Below are positions 48,661 through 60,670 of a DNA stretch of 64,000 nt, one piece after another (positions within the stretch are counted from its first letter, which is position 1; each line of letters begins with the position of its first letter). The stretch covers positions 75,779,249 to 75,843,248 of the forward strand of contig OZ038423.1 of NCBI GenBank assembly GCA_964036155.1, written 5' to 3'. The stretch comes from Diploscapter coronatus. Lineage: Eukaryota; Nematoda; Chromadorea; Rhabditida; Rhabditidae. The notes under the pieces were generated by a model. That model saw only the letters and a program-made list of their open reading frames with translations, made no database searches and had not been told where the DNA came from. Made by a program: the position numbers and the translations under genes.

Positions 48661-50468
48661 ATGTCAAACGATGTAGCAGCTACATCTTCTGCATCCCCAT
48701 TGAATCAAACTCAATACCTGTTCCACTCTGAAGCAGCGGAGAATGTGATCGGCTGTGCGATGATCCTGTGCTCGGCAGTGATCGGTATCCTGGCCAATGG
48801 GCTGTCCTCGTTTCTGCTGCTGCGTCTGACCACATTCCGCAATGCATTTGGACTGCTGGCCACTTGTCAGTCCATCGCCAACACAGTCATGTGCATCGCT
48901 TTTGCATTCTGGGCTGCACCCACAGTACTTCTGTTAGTCATTCGTAAATCGAACATGTTCGAATAAATAGAATTTGCAGCGGTGTTCCGAAAAACTGGGG
49001 CTATGTAAATCATTTTATCGGACAAATTGCGATATACGGTCAAACTACAACATATCATGCAGCGATATCTATTTCCGTGAACAGGCTTATGGCTTTAGCT
49101 TCGCCCTATTCATACAGGTACTATGCGGGTTTTAAGTGAAAAATTTAACAAAATTATTAGCGTATATACTCAGTCGCATGTTCTTTGCATTTCGTGTAAA
49201 ATTACGACACACAAAGTGGGATAAAATAAAAGAAAATCGCTTACCGTAATCTTTCCAACATCGATTTTTTAATTTAAATTTTCCCCTAATTTTCAATAGC
49301 ACCGTGATACAATACGGTAATAGCCTGTAGAGTAATCGACAAGCATATACAGTTCCTCTGTTGTTAGAGAACATGATACCATGAATACTGTACTTTGAAT
49401 AATATTCCAAATTCAGCTCCTTGAAATATATTAGCCTCGATCAGACATTATCAAATCAACAAAGAATTTTTCAGAGTGTATTTTTCCTACAAAAACACCC
49501 TAATCCTAATTGTGGTAATTAATTTGCTCAGCTTCGCCTATAATCTAGTCTATGTGTTCGGTAAGTCAATTTAATTTAGGTTTCACGTTATATAGCTAAA
49601 ACAAGCGATATTTTCTGAGGAAACAAAAAGTTACGAAATCATAGTAAATATCTTTTATCAGCAATTATCTTCAGGAACATGTACATTTTACTTTGAAGCA
49701 TCATCAATGGTAGTTTAAAGTTTCTAAAGAAAATGATATCAAAAGAAATTACAGGTTTGGATGTTTGGAAATGACGACTGCAGTTTATGGATAACGGACT
49801 ACATTGATTTCTATTGGTCGTAAGTCTTTACACTTTTTACTAAAATCCAATTATGAACTTAAATTTAGCGTTCTCATTTATATGATAGCTGCCATTATTG
49901 ACATAGTTACATTAATACTTCTACGAACTGCAAACGTTGTAAGCTGTTTCTCTGCCCGACTTTTGTCCTTATCGATGATTAATTAAATTTGCAGAAATTG
50001 ACTAACATTCGACTAACCCAGTCAGACAAAGCAAGCGATGCAATGCGGAGGCAGAAGAAAGAAGTCATATTCTTTATACAGGTAAATAAATATAATTTAA
50101 CGGAGCCAAACGTCCTTATTAATTTGTGATTTACAAGAAAATAGCGTTTATTTCAGTCCTTCATCTCTACGGTTTCATACTGCTTCGTGCTATTCTCCTT
50201 CCACGTAATCGCAACTTTGGATGTTGTTATTTCGAGTCGCTTCGTGACATTCATCTTCACAACCTTCATCTGGACTTCAGGCCACGCCTCCGAAGGTGTC
50301 ATATTGATCATCTTCAACACAGAAATCAAGCGTCGCATATTCCATCCATCGAAGCTGCTCAACTCCAAGTCTGAGACGATCATGCCCACTGTCGTGGGTG
50401 CAAAGACCTCGAATATCAGCTCTATCCAAGGTTTTAAATCGTCTGCAGGACTCGCTTTGGTTTCGTGA
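48661..50468 (+). CDS. srx: SRX chemoreceptor 3 (7TM)
   Basis: Exons 48661-48932, 48980-49117, 49475-49560, 49675-49709, 49755-49819, 49869-49938, 49995-50081 and 50157-50468, 354 residues. Motifs: GILANGLSSFLLLRL and FRNAFGLLATC, HFIGQ with VNRLMALASPYSYR, GTCTFYFE, IIDIVTLILLR, AMRRQKKEVIFFIQ, TTFIWTSGHASEG and FNTEIKRRIFHPSK. SRX 1 is the closest in exon structure (undivided first and last exons), while loop 2 is split by an extra intron (49710-49754). ATG at 48661 follows a TTTCAG acceptor at 48650; open sequence further upstream is probably untranslated or intronic. It carries two or three potential N-glycosylation sites in a long N-terminus. Confidence 0.9.
49165..49300. repeat. Dispersed repeat R1, copy in SRX 3 intron 2
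   Basis: Related to 14531-14675 and 50535-50660, sharing GCTTACCGTAATCTTTCC and the following T-rich block. It lies in the second intron of SRX 3. Confidence 0.4.
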
Positions 50469-51322
50469 CAAAGATGCTCAGAACCCTTATTCGAGATTTC
50501 AAGTTTTTGAAGTATCGAAATCCCGATTCACTTTCTCATGTTTACTATCGATAGGTTCGCGTAAAAACAGGATACACGAAATGGGAGAAACAAACAATAA
50601 ATCAATTACAGTAATCTTTTCGAATTTTAATATTTAATTTTCTCCCAGAACTTCTTTTAAGATATCCTTCATTTTGCCATACTCGACTGAGTGGCCATAA
50701 CGAGTTGCTGATCTCATTGCAATGCAGTGATAATATTTAATGTGCAGGTGTACTCGTTATTATCACCAGTCGATTCAGTTTGTACCCGCGGGGTTTAATA
50801 AAATAACCTATGCAATAAAGGAACTCACAATTAGTATTTCTCAAAGCATTACAATATTATCCTTATTTATTTGCACTATAGCAACATGATCAACTGTTCA
50901 TTGACCAATTGCCAATTAATTTTCTAATCTCGGACGTAAAGTTCTTACATGATTTGCATTTTTTCAAGTTTATGGCATTTGTTACCTATGAATCATTTCA
51001 TTCGATTATCCGTATTCGTGTTGAATTAGCAGTTCATCCTTTTGCACAAAGTAAATCAAGCTTGTTTATCTCGCAACGTTTTCTGATATACGTGACTTTA
51101 TCGGCAGCCAGACAGCTATTCTCTGACTAATCATATTATCCAGGGATAATTAACTACTTGAACTAATACGATTTCATCTAGACCTTCATTATGACTTGTA
51201 TAAAACGGCATTTCGTTGTCTGCAGGATTTCTACGATTAGTTCTGTTTCCTAATTTACGAAAATGTGATCTTCAAATTAACAGGTGCTAATTGAAGTGAA
51301 TGTAAGCACCACATCAAGTCCA
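50469..51322. other. Intergenic region, SRX 3 to SRX 4, with repeat R1
   Basis: Contains the third R1 copy (about 50535-50660). From about 50963 onward the sequence is the start of the tandem duplication unit that is repeated at about 54245, so the control region of SRX 4 was duplicated with the gene. Confidence 0.5.
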
Positions 51323-53238
51323 ATGGAAGTTTATTTATTTGGTTACATTGAATACGAAAACATATTTTGTGCGATACTTTTGTTTATTGTAAGTTGAGAT
51401 TTTCATACTTTTGCGTTAAATTAGAACATATTTGAAGGTGTGCTTGTTCGGAATATTATTCAATTTATTTCCAACACTTATTCTGCTACGTCTTCCAGTC
51501 TTCAGAAATGCCTATGGTTATCTCGCAGCATTTCATGCTATTTGCAACATCGGAATCCTTATCCCGTTTGTCATTCTGGCTGCTCCTACAATTTATTTGT
51601 AAGTGGTAATAGTCAAAAGTTGTACCAATTACGATTTTGAATGCATCTTGATATAGTCTAAATGATCACGAAACAATCTGAATGAAATTTGTCAGAAACT
51701 CAGATAATCCGACCTACCAGGATGCATTTAAAATCATGGTTGTTTCAACCTTCGGCGGCCACTGTTCCTTTAGTTTCAAATAGTATTTCGTCGATTATAG
51801 ATGAAATGACATGGAAAAGTGACGTTTTATTTTAGTGAAATTCACTCTAACTTTCAATATTTGAATCATATGGCCGGTCAAGTGTCTATGTTCTTCTATA
51901 TGGGGTGCCTTCACAGTGCTCTCTTCATCTCGATCAACAGACTCATTGCCATTTCGATGGCGTTTTATTATAAGTTGGTGTCAATTTAAGCGAAATGAGA
52001 AAAATAAAACAAGAAATTTCAGGAAATATTTTACTCTGAAGAACACCAAATATCTCATAATTGCTATCAATGTTATAAACCTCCTATATTTTTGCGTCTA
52101 CTTTTTCGGTAATATTAATAATTTAAGTCACAGCTTGTCAGAACGTTAAACTTATTTTAGATGGATGTGATTTCCATTTTGATCGTAACACAATGATTTG
52201 GATATTTAGCCAACAGCCATGTGGCAAATTTGTAAGTTTTTCTTTTTACATCGATCATTCTCTAGACATAATGACACATCAACTCCCGGAAATATTACTT
52301 TAGCTAAATGACGTGATAGATCTCTATTATTGCGTTGGCGTTTTCGTGTTTGCTGGTTGTCTTGACCTCATAACTCTGATTCAATTAAACGCCTTCAATA
52401 GGGTAAGATATCTAATTGGTAGATTTGAAATTGTTTATTTTCAGAGATAGAAGAATTGAAACACAATTTAAGAAGTAATATTACAATTTTTCGTAGGAAT
52501 TAGAGCAGTGTTTAAGTCATAATTGACGTCAACTTTAATATTACACAAAACAAATTATGTATTACCAAATTGAGCATTGTTTATATTTTATATTGTTTCA
52601 AATAATTGAGCTTTGACTGTATTTATTATTTAGAAATTTGCCAATACACAAAGCCAGATATCACAAAACAGGAATACGAGAAGTAAAGGACAGCAACAGG
52701 AAGTAGTTTTCTTTGCTCAGGTTATCCATTCATATTCAATCATCTGGAGTTTCACTATCATTTTTAGTCTTGTGTAAACACCTCAATGTATATATTTTTG
52801 ATAATTTGCTTCCACGTAATTTCTACCTTCGATCGTATTGCTTCTAATCGATTTAATTTGTTTCTAGCGACGACATTCATTTGGGGTGCTACTCATGCAA
52901 TTTCTGGGTGAGTATGAATTCTAAAATTATAAACTCAAACCTACTTTACATAATGAATTATTATGTGCCGTATTTTTACAATTTAACCTTTACTGAAGAA
53001 AAGCACTATAATAATGCAAGCTTTGTTCGATTCGTAAAAATGTTTCAAGTTTAGACTGATTTTGATTGCGTTCAACAAAGAAATGAGGAAGATTCTCCTC
53101 CATCCGTCGAGAACAAGCCAGACAAGCAGTCTATCGAAATGGGTGAATAATTCCCAACCGCAGCAATTGGCTACAACCATCCATGTATCTGAATTTGATA
53201 ATAGCAGAAACAGAATCAGAAGCATAACTCTGACTTAA
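51323..53238 (+). CDS. srx: SRX chemoreceptor 4 (7TM), recent duplicate of SRX 5
   Basis: Exons 51323-51388, 51438-51598, 51836-51973, 52023-52108, 52161-52231, 52304-52402, 52634-52720, 52768-52907 and 53055-53238, 343 residues. Motifs: GILFNLFPTLILLRL, FRNAYGYLAAF, INRLIAISMAFYYK, DGCDFHFD with PCGKF, CLDLITLIQL, QQEVVFFAQ, TTFIWGATHAISG and FNKEMRKILLHPSR. All exons and almost all intron sequence match SRX 5, and exon lengths are identical except at the two ends. The upstream ATG used by SRX 5 is GTG here (GTGAATGTAAGC), so translation should start at MEVYLF. The last codons ITLT differ from SRX 5. Confidence 0.9.
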
Positions 53239-53247
53239 ACATAACAT

Positions 53248-54154
53248 TATTGGGTTGGTCAATAATTTCTTTCCCACTTTCGAGAAAATTTTCTATAACT
53301 GTTTTCTTCCTCTAAACAAATTGTCAAAAAATCAAACGTTAACGATAATGATAGAAGACTATCAGCTGATTATCGGATAGATATCTAAATCCCTCTTTAC
53401 TATGTTTATGGAAAAATATTAACCGAAGATGCGATAATTGCCATTTTGGGACTCCATTCCATTCCCGATAATATTTTTTCATAATAACTATGATACATGA
53501 CTAGATAAAAAGCTATGATATTCTACACTTCTTTAGTAATAAGATGTATGCAAAATTATTCTTAAAATCACAGAGCATAACACATTTTCTGGTAACTTTT
53601 ATTATATCATACCTTTTTCTTATGCAATTTTACGACTAGAGATTAGGGTAATTGAATCAAAATTTAATTCTACCCCAATTATTGGAATTAATTAACTGAT
53701 TATAGTAATATTAGATGTCCATAAGCGCTCTAAACATATTCATATGAATTCCTTCGTAATTCGACTACAGTGCGTGACAAGGGAGCCTTTTTAGAAAATT
53801 ATTGATTCGTCATATTAGTCTTATATAATTTGGAATCTGAAAAGGCTTAGCATGAAATAATTTATGAGTATATTTGTAGAGCCCTATCTAAATGCACCGG
53901 TGATATTTTAAAGATTTTTTTCTATTATTCGTTGAAGAATTGGACCAAAAAGTAAAAAATCGCTCTGTATAGATCCTATCACAATTATTTTTACTAAAAT
54001 TTTATAAGCAACATACGAAAGCTTGAAACACCATCTATGGAAAGCTTAGGTACTGTACTCTAATATACAGTAACCCTTTCCATATTAGTAGTTACCAGTC
54101 TTTAGTTATGACGGAAGGACGAAAGTGGGAAAGAAATTACTGACCAACCCAATA
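53248..54154. mobile_element. Mariner-like element, 903 bp, non-coding
   Basis: Terminal inverted repeats of about 33 bp with one mismatch begin TTGGGTTGGTCA at 53250 and end with the complement at 54152. Each end is flanked by TA (53248-53249 and 54153-54154), the target duplication of Tc1/mariner transposons, and TTGGGTTGG-type ends are typical of mariner. No transposase frame is left, so it is a deleted or decayed non-autonomous copy. It lies 10 bp after the stop codon of SRX 4, in the spacer of the recent tandem duplication. Confidence 0.85.
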
Positions 54155-54167
54155 TCTATGCTAAAAA

Positions 54168-54236
54168 TATACTAAATCTCACTTTGGCGGATAAAGACGT
54201 AGGTAAAATGTCTCTGATGGATAACGAGCTACACTC
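54168..54236 (-). repeat. Foldback repeat R2, partial second copy
   Basis: The reverse complement, containing GTTATCCATCAGAGAC and ACGTCTTTATCC, matches the left half of the repeat at 46312-46480. It lies directly at the left border of the duplicated SRX 5 unit. Confidence 0.5.
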
Positions 54237-54573
54237 TATTTTTCAAGTCTATGGCATTTGTTACCCTATGAACTATTTCATTCGATTATCCGCATTCGTG
54301 TTGAGTTAGCAATTTGTCCTTCTGCACAAAGTAAATGACTTATTTATCTCGTAACGTTCCCTGATATGGGCGACTTTATCGGCAGCCAGACAGCTATTCT
54401 CTGACTAATCATATTATTCAGGGATAATTAACTACTTGAACTAATACGATTTCATCTAGACCTTCATTATGACTTGTATAAAATGGCATTTCGTTGTCTG
54501 CAGGATTTCTACGATTAGTTCTGTTTCCTAATTTACGAAAATGTGATCTTCAAATTAACAGGTGCTAATTGAA

Positions 54574-56802
54574 ATGGATGTAAGCACCACATCAAGTCCA
54601 ATGGAAGTTTATTTATTTGGTTATATTGAATACGAAAACATATTTTGTGCGATACTTTTGTTTATTGTAAGTTGAGATTTTCATACTTTTGCGTTAAATT
54701 AGAACATATTTGAAGGTGTGCTTGTTCGGAATATTATTCAATTTATTTCCAACACTTATTCTGCTACGTCTTCCAGTCTTCAGAAATGCCTATGGTTATC
54801 TCGCAGCATTTCATGCTATTTGCAACATCGGAATCCTTATCCCGTTTGTCATTCTGGCTGCTCCTACAATTTATTTGTAAGTGGTAATAGTCAAAAGTTG
54901 TATCAATTACGATTTTGAATGCATCTTAATATAACCCAAATGATCACGAAACAATTTGAACGAAATTTGTCAGAAATTCAAATTGGTCAAAGATAATTCG
55001 ACCTACCAGGATGCATTTCAAATCATGGTTCTTTCAACCTTCGGTGGCCACTGTTCCTTTAGTTTCAAATAGTATTTCGTCGATTATAGATGAAATGACA
55101 TGGAAAAGTTGACGTTTTATTTTAGTGAAATCCATTCTAACTTTCAATACTTGAATCATATGGCCGGTCAAGTGTCTATGTTCTTCTATATGGGGTGCCT
55201 TCACAGTGCTCTCTTCATCTCGATCAACAGACTCATTGCCATTTCGATGGCGTTTTATTATAAGTTGGTGTCAATTTAAGCGAAATGAGAAAAATAAAAC
55301 AAGAAATTTCAGGAAATATTTTACTCTGAAGAACACCAAATATCTCATAATTGCTATCAATGTTATAAACCTCCTATATTTTTGCGTCTACTTTTTCGGT
55401 AATATTAATAATTTAAGTCACAGCTTGTCAGAACGTTAAACTTATTTTAGATGGATGTGATTTCCATTTTGATCGTAACACAATGATTTGGATATTTAGC
55501 CAACAGCCATGTGGCGAATTTGTAAGTTTTCTTTTTACATTGATCATCGAGCATTCTCTAAACATAATTAGAGAGCGCAAGTGGTGTTTCCGATTTGAAG
55601 ACAAAGTCGTGGAAATATTTTTCTAGGAATCTGTAGAGCTAGACAGGACTATAGGAAAAAGACCGCATGAAAAACGGATCAGTGTAACCAAAGATACGAA
55701 TTTCTGAAGACGACAACCCGAAAACCCCTTTTCTTCCTATTTTCTTCGTCAAGCATTTCTTTTACCCACTTACATGCGGCGACTTTGCTGTGCATTATTA
55801 GTGGGCGGGGCTTGCGCTCTCTAAACATAATGATATTTCAACTCCCGGAAATATTACTTTAGCTAAATGACGTGATAGATCTCTATTATTGCGTTGGCGT
55901 TTTCGTGTTTGCTGGTTGTCTTGACCTCATAACTCTGATTCAATTAAACGCCTTCAATAGGGTAGGATATCTAATTGGTAGATTTGAAATTGTTTATTTT
56001 CAGAGATAGAAGAATTGAAACACAATTTAAGAAGTAATATTACAATTTTTCGTAGGAATTAGAGCATTGTTTAAGTCATAATTGACGTCAACTTTAATAT
56101 TACACAAAACAAATTATGTATTACCAAATTCAGCAGTTTATATTTTATATTGTTTCAAATAATTGAGTTTTGACTGTATTTATTATTTAGAAGTTTGCCA
56201 ATACACAAAGCCAGATATCGCAAAACAGGAATACGAGAAGTAAAGGACAGCAACAGGAAGTAGTTTTCTTTGCTCAGGTTATCCATTCATATTCGATCAT
56301 CTGGAGTTTCACTACCATTTTTTAGTCTTGTGTGAACACCTCAATGTATATATTTTTGACAATTTGCACCCACGTAATTTCTAGCTTCGATCGGGTCGGT
56401 TCTAATCGATTTAATTTGTTTCTAGCGACGACATTCATTTGGGGTGCTACTCATGCAATTTCTGGGTGAGTATGGATTCGAAAATTATAAATTAAAATCT
56501 ATTTTACATAATGAATTATCATGTCATATATAGTAGAGGTAATTTTTACAATTTAACCTTTACTGAAGAAAAGCACTATAATAATGCAAGCTTTGTTCGA
56601 TTCGTAAAAATGTTTCAAGTTTAGACTGATTTTGATTGCGTTCAACAAAGAAATGAGGAAGATTCTCCTCCATCCGTCGAGAACAAGCCAGACAAGCAGT
56701 TTATCGAAATGGGTGAATAATTCCCAACCGCAGCAATTGGCTACAGCCATCCATGTAGCTGGATTTGATAATAGCAGAAACAGAATCAGAAGCATAAAAT
56801 GA
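54574..56802 (+). CDS. srx: SRX chemoreceptor 5 (7TM), recent duplicate of SRX 4
   Basis: Exons 54574-54666, 54716-54876, 55126-55263, 55313-55398, 55451-55521, 55863-55961, 56191-56277, 56326-56465 and 56625-56802, 350 residues. It is nearly identical to SRX 4. Differences seen include an upstream ATG that adds MDVSTTSSP, Lys to Glu in the loop-2 end (PCGEF for PCGKF), several changes in the exon 8 membrane segment, and a shorter end (stop right after IRSIK). Intron 5 is enlarged by a 253-bp transposon absent from SRX 4. The reading frame is intact, so both copies may be functional. The unit starts at about 54245 and ends near 56797. Confidence 0.9.
55559..55831. mobile_element. Family A DNA element in SRX 5 intron 5
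   Basis: The core (55570-55822) has terminal inverted repeats AGAGAGCGCAAG and CTTGCGCTCTCT. TAAACATAAT flanks it at 55559-55568 and 55822-55831, while SRX 4 has a single TAGACATAAT at the matching position (about 52263): a filled and an empty site. A duplication of 9-10 bp is the length made by Mutator-like elements. The right end TGGGCGGGGCTTGCG also matches the end of the copy at 4099-4843. Non-coding. Confidence 0.85.
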
Positions 56803-57226
56803 TTTTACTGATTGACAATAAACTATTTCATCTTATTATATTATTTGAAGAATTTATTTGTGAAATCTGAAAAATCTCAGTTTCCCAAGATTAGTTATAG
56901 ATAACTTTCAACCCCATTTTGGCGGATTTTTATAAACTATTTTCATATAAATCTAAATATATTATAAATCTGCGAATAGTTTTTCGATTATCCCATTAAT
57001 CTCTATTAGAAATGCATTTTCTTTCGTTATTCAATAAGTGGAGAATAGTTAGATTTCGACAAGTGCTTTCTATGAAAAACTACGTATAAACCCGTGCTAA
57101 TTGTGAGACCAAATCGGCCAAGTTAGGAGTTGTATGTAGGTGTCTATCTGCTCTTTTTGCACTATAATTGTATTATTAGCCCACTATTCGCCGATTTTCT
57201 TCAGTTGTTACCACTCATAGAGATTA
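56803..57226. other. Intergenic region, SRX 5 to SRX 6
   Basis: Single-copy AT-rich DNA beyond the duplicated unit, with an AATAAA-like signal soon after the SRX 5 stop. No features recognised. Confidence 0.4.
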
Positions 57227-58862
57227 ATGGCCGAGTCTGGCAGTTCCAATGCGTTTTTTGATTTGCACTTATTCGGCTCAGAATCATTCGAGAATGCGTT
57301 CTGCGCCTTCCTGCTCTTCTTCTTCTCACTGGTCGGTATTCTTGCCAATGCCACCTCAGCAGCAGTTATCCTTCATCTCAATGTCTTCAAAAATGGATTC
57401 GGTCTTCTAGCTGCATTCCACACGCTCTCGAATTGTGGAGTGCTTCTCGTTATATGCTTCTGGCCATCTCTAGCCATTTATTTGTAAGTATTTTACAAAA
57501 AGCATTAATTTATCTAATCTTCTTGTGATTTTAGTGGAATATCTCCGTCCCTGGATTATTTTAACCATTGCATGGGTCAATTAGCCATGTTCTTCTGGTC
57601 TGTAGCCATTCATTCAATTATTCTGATCTCGATAAACCGATTCATAGGAATCACATTTCCTAGTCATTACAGGTAGATAATTGAAGGTTGTTGAAATATT
57701 AAAATTATGCATCTTTAGAAGGCATTTTTCCAACCGAAATACAATGTACTTAATCCTTCGGATAATGCTCTACTCTGTCCTATTTGCTAGTGTTTACTTC
57801 TTTGGTAAAAATATTCACTAAGTTTAATCTAAATTTAATTAACGCTACTGTATTCAGATGGATGTGATTTTCATTTTGACATTGCAACTGTCTCATGGAT
57901 GTTCGAGGATAAGCCGTGTGGTAAATGGTAACTCAAAAATATAATGAAAATTTACTATAACTTATTGATAACATTCAGCTTTCGGGGCATGTTGATCTCA
58001 TTTACAGTGTTAGTTCAATTACTCTCGCAGGACTTATTGATATCTCAACAATATTCCAACTTCGTAAATTTAGTACGGTAAGTAATACTATTCCAGTGGA
58101 GTTTGATCTTTCGATACGAGTATTTGCATTTCGAACTTTTGAAAGTTGTTGCAATAGTAGTTGAATAACGTAATTTCGTTGCAACTTGCAAGTTGTTAGT
58201 TTTCGCAAGATTATTTTTACATCTCCACATAGAATTGCGTTCTTAGTCGTGGTAAAAATGATTCTAGCTCGAATGTTTGCATAAATACATTTTTCACATC
58301 TAAAACTAAACTGCAAATCAACTAATTTCGATAATTCATGATAGTGAGAATCTTCAAGCACAAAGCTTAAATTAGCAAAATGGTATGAAATTAAAACGCA
58401 AGGATATGCTAAAAATTAATAACTGCTATTTAGAAATTCAATCGTTTGAAAACCGGAGTTAATAAAAAACGGGAGATCAGCTTTTTCATTCAGGTAAATG
58501 AAGTGCATAACTAAATTATTATTAAGAAATTTTCAGGCCTGTACAAATAGTTTTGTACACCATGGTGCTTGTTTGCTTTCACTTGTTGACATTTTTCGAA
58601 TTTATTTCAAAAATTCGATTTAACAATTTTCTCGCGACATTTATGTGGTCAATTGCACATGGAGGAGCTGGGGTGAGAAATATATTTTCTCTTTAGTCAA
58701 TTAGCAAAGTTCCAGATAATTCTGATTGTATTTAATCCAGAAATTAGGAAGAGACTCCTTAGTCCAGTTAATTTATTCCTGTCAGAAACGACTTCGATCA
58801 AGAGCAATAATCAAACTGTTAATGAACGTTCAAGAACTATCATCTCTGCTATCGCTAGTTAG
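57227..58862 (+). pseudogene. srx: SRX chemoreceptor 6, probably decayed
   Basis: Exons 57227-57483, 57535-57672, 57719-57804, 57858-57927, a TM5 exon ending near 58078, 58434-58493, 58499-58677 region and a last exon to 58862 follow the SRX layout (GILANATSAAVILHL, FKNGFGLLAAF, INRFIGITFPSHYR, DGCDFHFD, LIDISTIFQL, KKREISFFIQ, TFMWSIAHGGAG, FNPEIRKRLL). Two defects: the donor after PCGKW has one G fewer than its paralogues, so its phase no longer fits the usual TM5 acceptor (an internal acceptor at GTGTTAG would restore frame but drop about 12 residues), and the TM6 exon carries one extra T after ACTNSF, shifting frame. No close paralogue is in the window, so age cannot be judged. Confidence 0.7.
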
Positions 58863-59187
58863 GTGCTACTTGAAAATAAACTGCGTATTAGGGATAAACA
58901 GATTTAAATATTTATAAAAAAAAAAAAAAAAAAAAGATTTGCATGAAGTCATGAAATAACTTTCCAAGAGTTCCATGAATTGAATAGGACACTACAAATG
59001 TAGGCCATTGAGCTTGATACTGAAATTGTATGGTTTAATCAATGACAGTTATATGAATAAAACATACTAAAACTATCGATCAGGATGAAAAGACAGCTAC
59101 AAAATCGTAAGAACGTTCCTTTTATACCTGACTCATGCTCTGCTGAAATTTCGACTCATTTCGTTATATTTTGGCTTATCAAAATGT
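58863..59187. other. Short intergenic gap with poly(A) tract
   Basis: An A run of about 19 bp at 58916-58934 follows the SRX 6 stop. It could be a retroposed tail, but no target duplication or retroposon body is visible. Confidence 0.4.
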
Positions 59188-59658
59188 TCAGCTCTTAATA
59201 CCTGGAGACCATATGAAAATACCGATAGAAATGAGAATAACGCTGATTAAGGTGAGAATAACTTGCAGGGTCTAAAAAAGACTTTCAAACTAACAAACTA
59301 TTGTCTATCTTACAGCAAAATGTTGCGCTATTTTGACAATGGGCGGACTTCTTTGATAGAATCCTACTATTGCAAGACAGAACAGACTAATCTGAACGAA
59401 GTTTTTAATAATTGATTTAATCAGTGGGCAAAATAATGCCTCTGTAAAATCGATAGCTTGTTGCATATAAATTGACAATAAATGAGCGGTAGCCACAGTA
59501 AACAGCCTCCTTAAAATGGTCGTGATTCCGAGTCCAACAATGCACATTTTGAAGTCGTACTGCAATCAGGAAACAATGGCTGACAGAAAATCATCACCAG
59601 TCCTCACCTCGTCATCAAAAGGGACGTTAGATTCCAAGACAGGTCGTTTCAGGGCCAT
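59188..59658 (-). CDS. Small multipass membrane protein, unknown family
   Basis: Exons 59658-59608, 59559-59314 and 59271-59188 join in phase to 126 residues. The soluble acidic N-terminus (MALKRPVLESNVPFDDEYDF) is followed by hydrophobic segments around CIVGLGITTILRRLFTVATA, ISLFCLAIVGFY and ILTLISVILISIGIFIW, that is three or more membrane spans, then a short end SPGIKS. I do not recognise the family. Canonical splice sites with matching phase (all phase 0) and the clean ends make it a credible gene. It is unrelated to the SRX cluster beside it and opposite in strand. Confidence 0.6.
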
Positions 59659-60670
59659 TTCGACTATGCTAATTACTCTCAGTATGAATTATTGATCAGA
59701 AGATTAAATAGGCATAAAATCAATAGAGCAGAAGAAGTTGCTAGAAAGAGAAAATATTGTTTGCACAAGATGTCTGTGGGCTGGTGAGTGAGAATTGCTG
59801 GAGACAAGTTATGAGTTGTTCAGTGAATGTTTTGTAATAACTTCAATAAAAGAGTTACTAAATATGGTTTGTGCATTCGAATATTTCAGTTTGAAATACG
59901 AAATAGTCTACAAGAGAATAGGTAAAGCAGCATAAACCAACATTATCAGAGACAAGAACAAGATAAGAAGGAAGAGATAACTATGTGAAAAGAAAGGAAG
60001 GAAAGAAGGAACAGAGCTGCACAAGGGCAGAGAAATGTACAATAAGAGGAGAATGGTTAGAGAACTGGTTACTGACAGTGGTAAGCAGCAAACGCACAAA
60101 TATATGTGATCTTATCGTTGTTCAATCATTTGCCATTGGGATCAAGATTAACGCTCTACAAGGCTGTTGCTGATAAAACTGGAAAATTCCCCAAAAAATG
60201 ACTTGCTTTATGGCGAAAAGTGTGGAGCAGAGACAGAATATAATGCCATCTCAAACATAGCACATTTGCAGTCAAATTCGAAAATTTTCTAAATACTTCT
60301 TTCAATATGAAGCTAAAAATATTATATTCTCAAGTGGGTGATAAAATGTTACACTTTGTAAGGGTGCTATAAAATTCTAATCTAATTCTAAAGATAATTC
60401 GCCAAAATCTCAAATTGTAAACGAGTGATTCGTCATTTTCAGAAATATTGGCACATTGATTTATTTTGTGGAATACCCGATTCTTTGAAATACAAGTGGG
60501 GGATAAATGGAGAAGGGTCATGCAGATTTACAGAGAAATCTTGTCAAACCGATAAAAAGGGGAGAATATTTCAATTCGAGCGGATAACAAATGGATGAAG
60601 AATTCTCATTGTCTGAAGGCACCGAGAGGACTCGTTTGTGAGTTGGCTGATTTGTGTATTAGCCACCCAT
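59659..60670. other. Intergenic region
   Basis: Between the small membrane protein (divergent start side) and the 3' end of the acyl-CoA dehydrogenase gene. A purine-rich stretch lies at 59930-60060. No exon supported. Confidence 0.4.
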
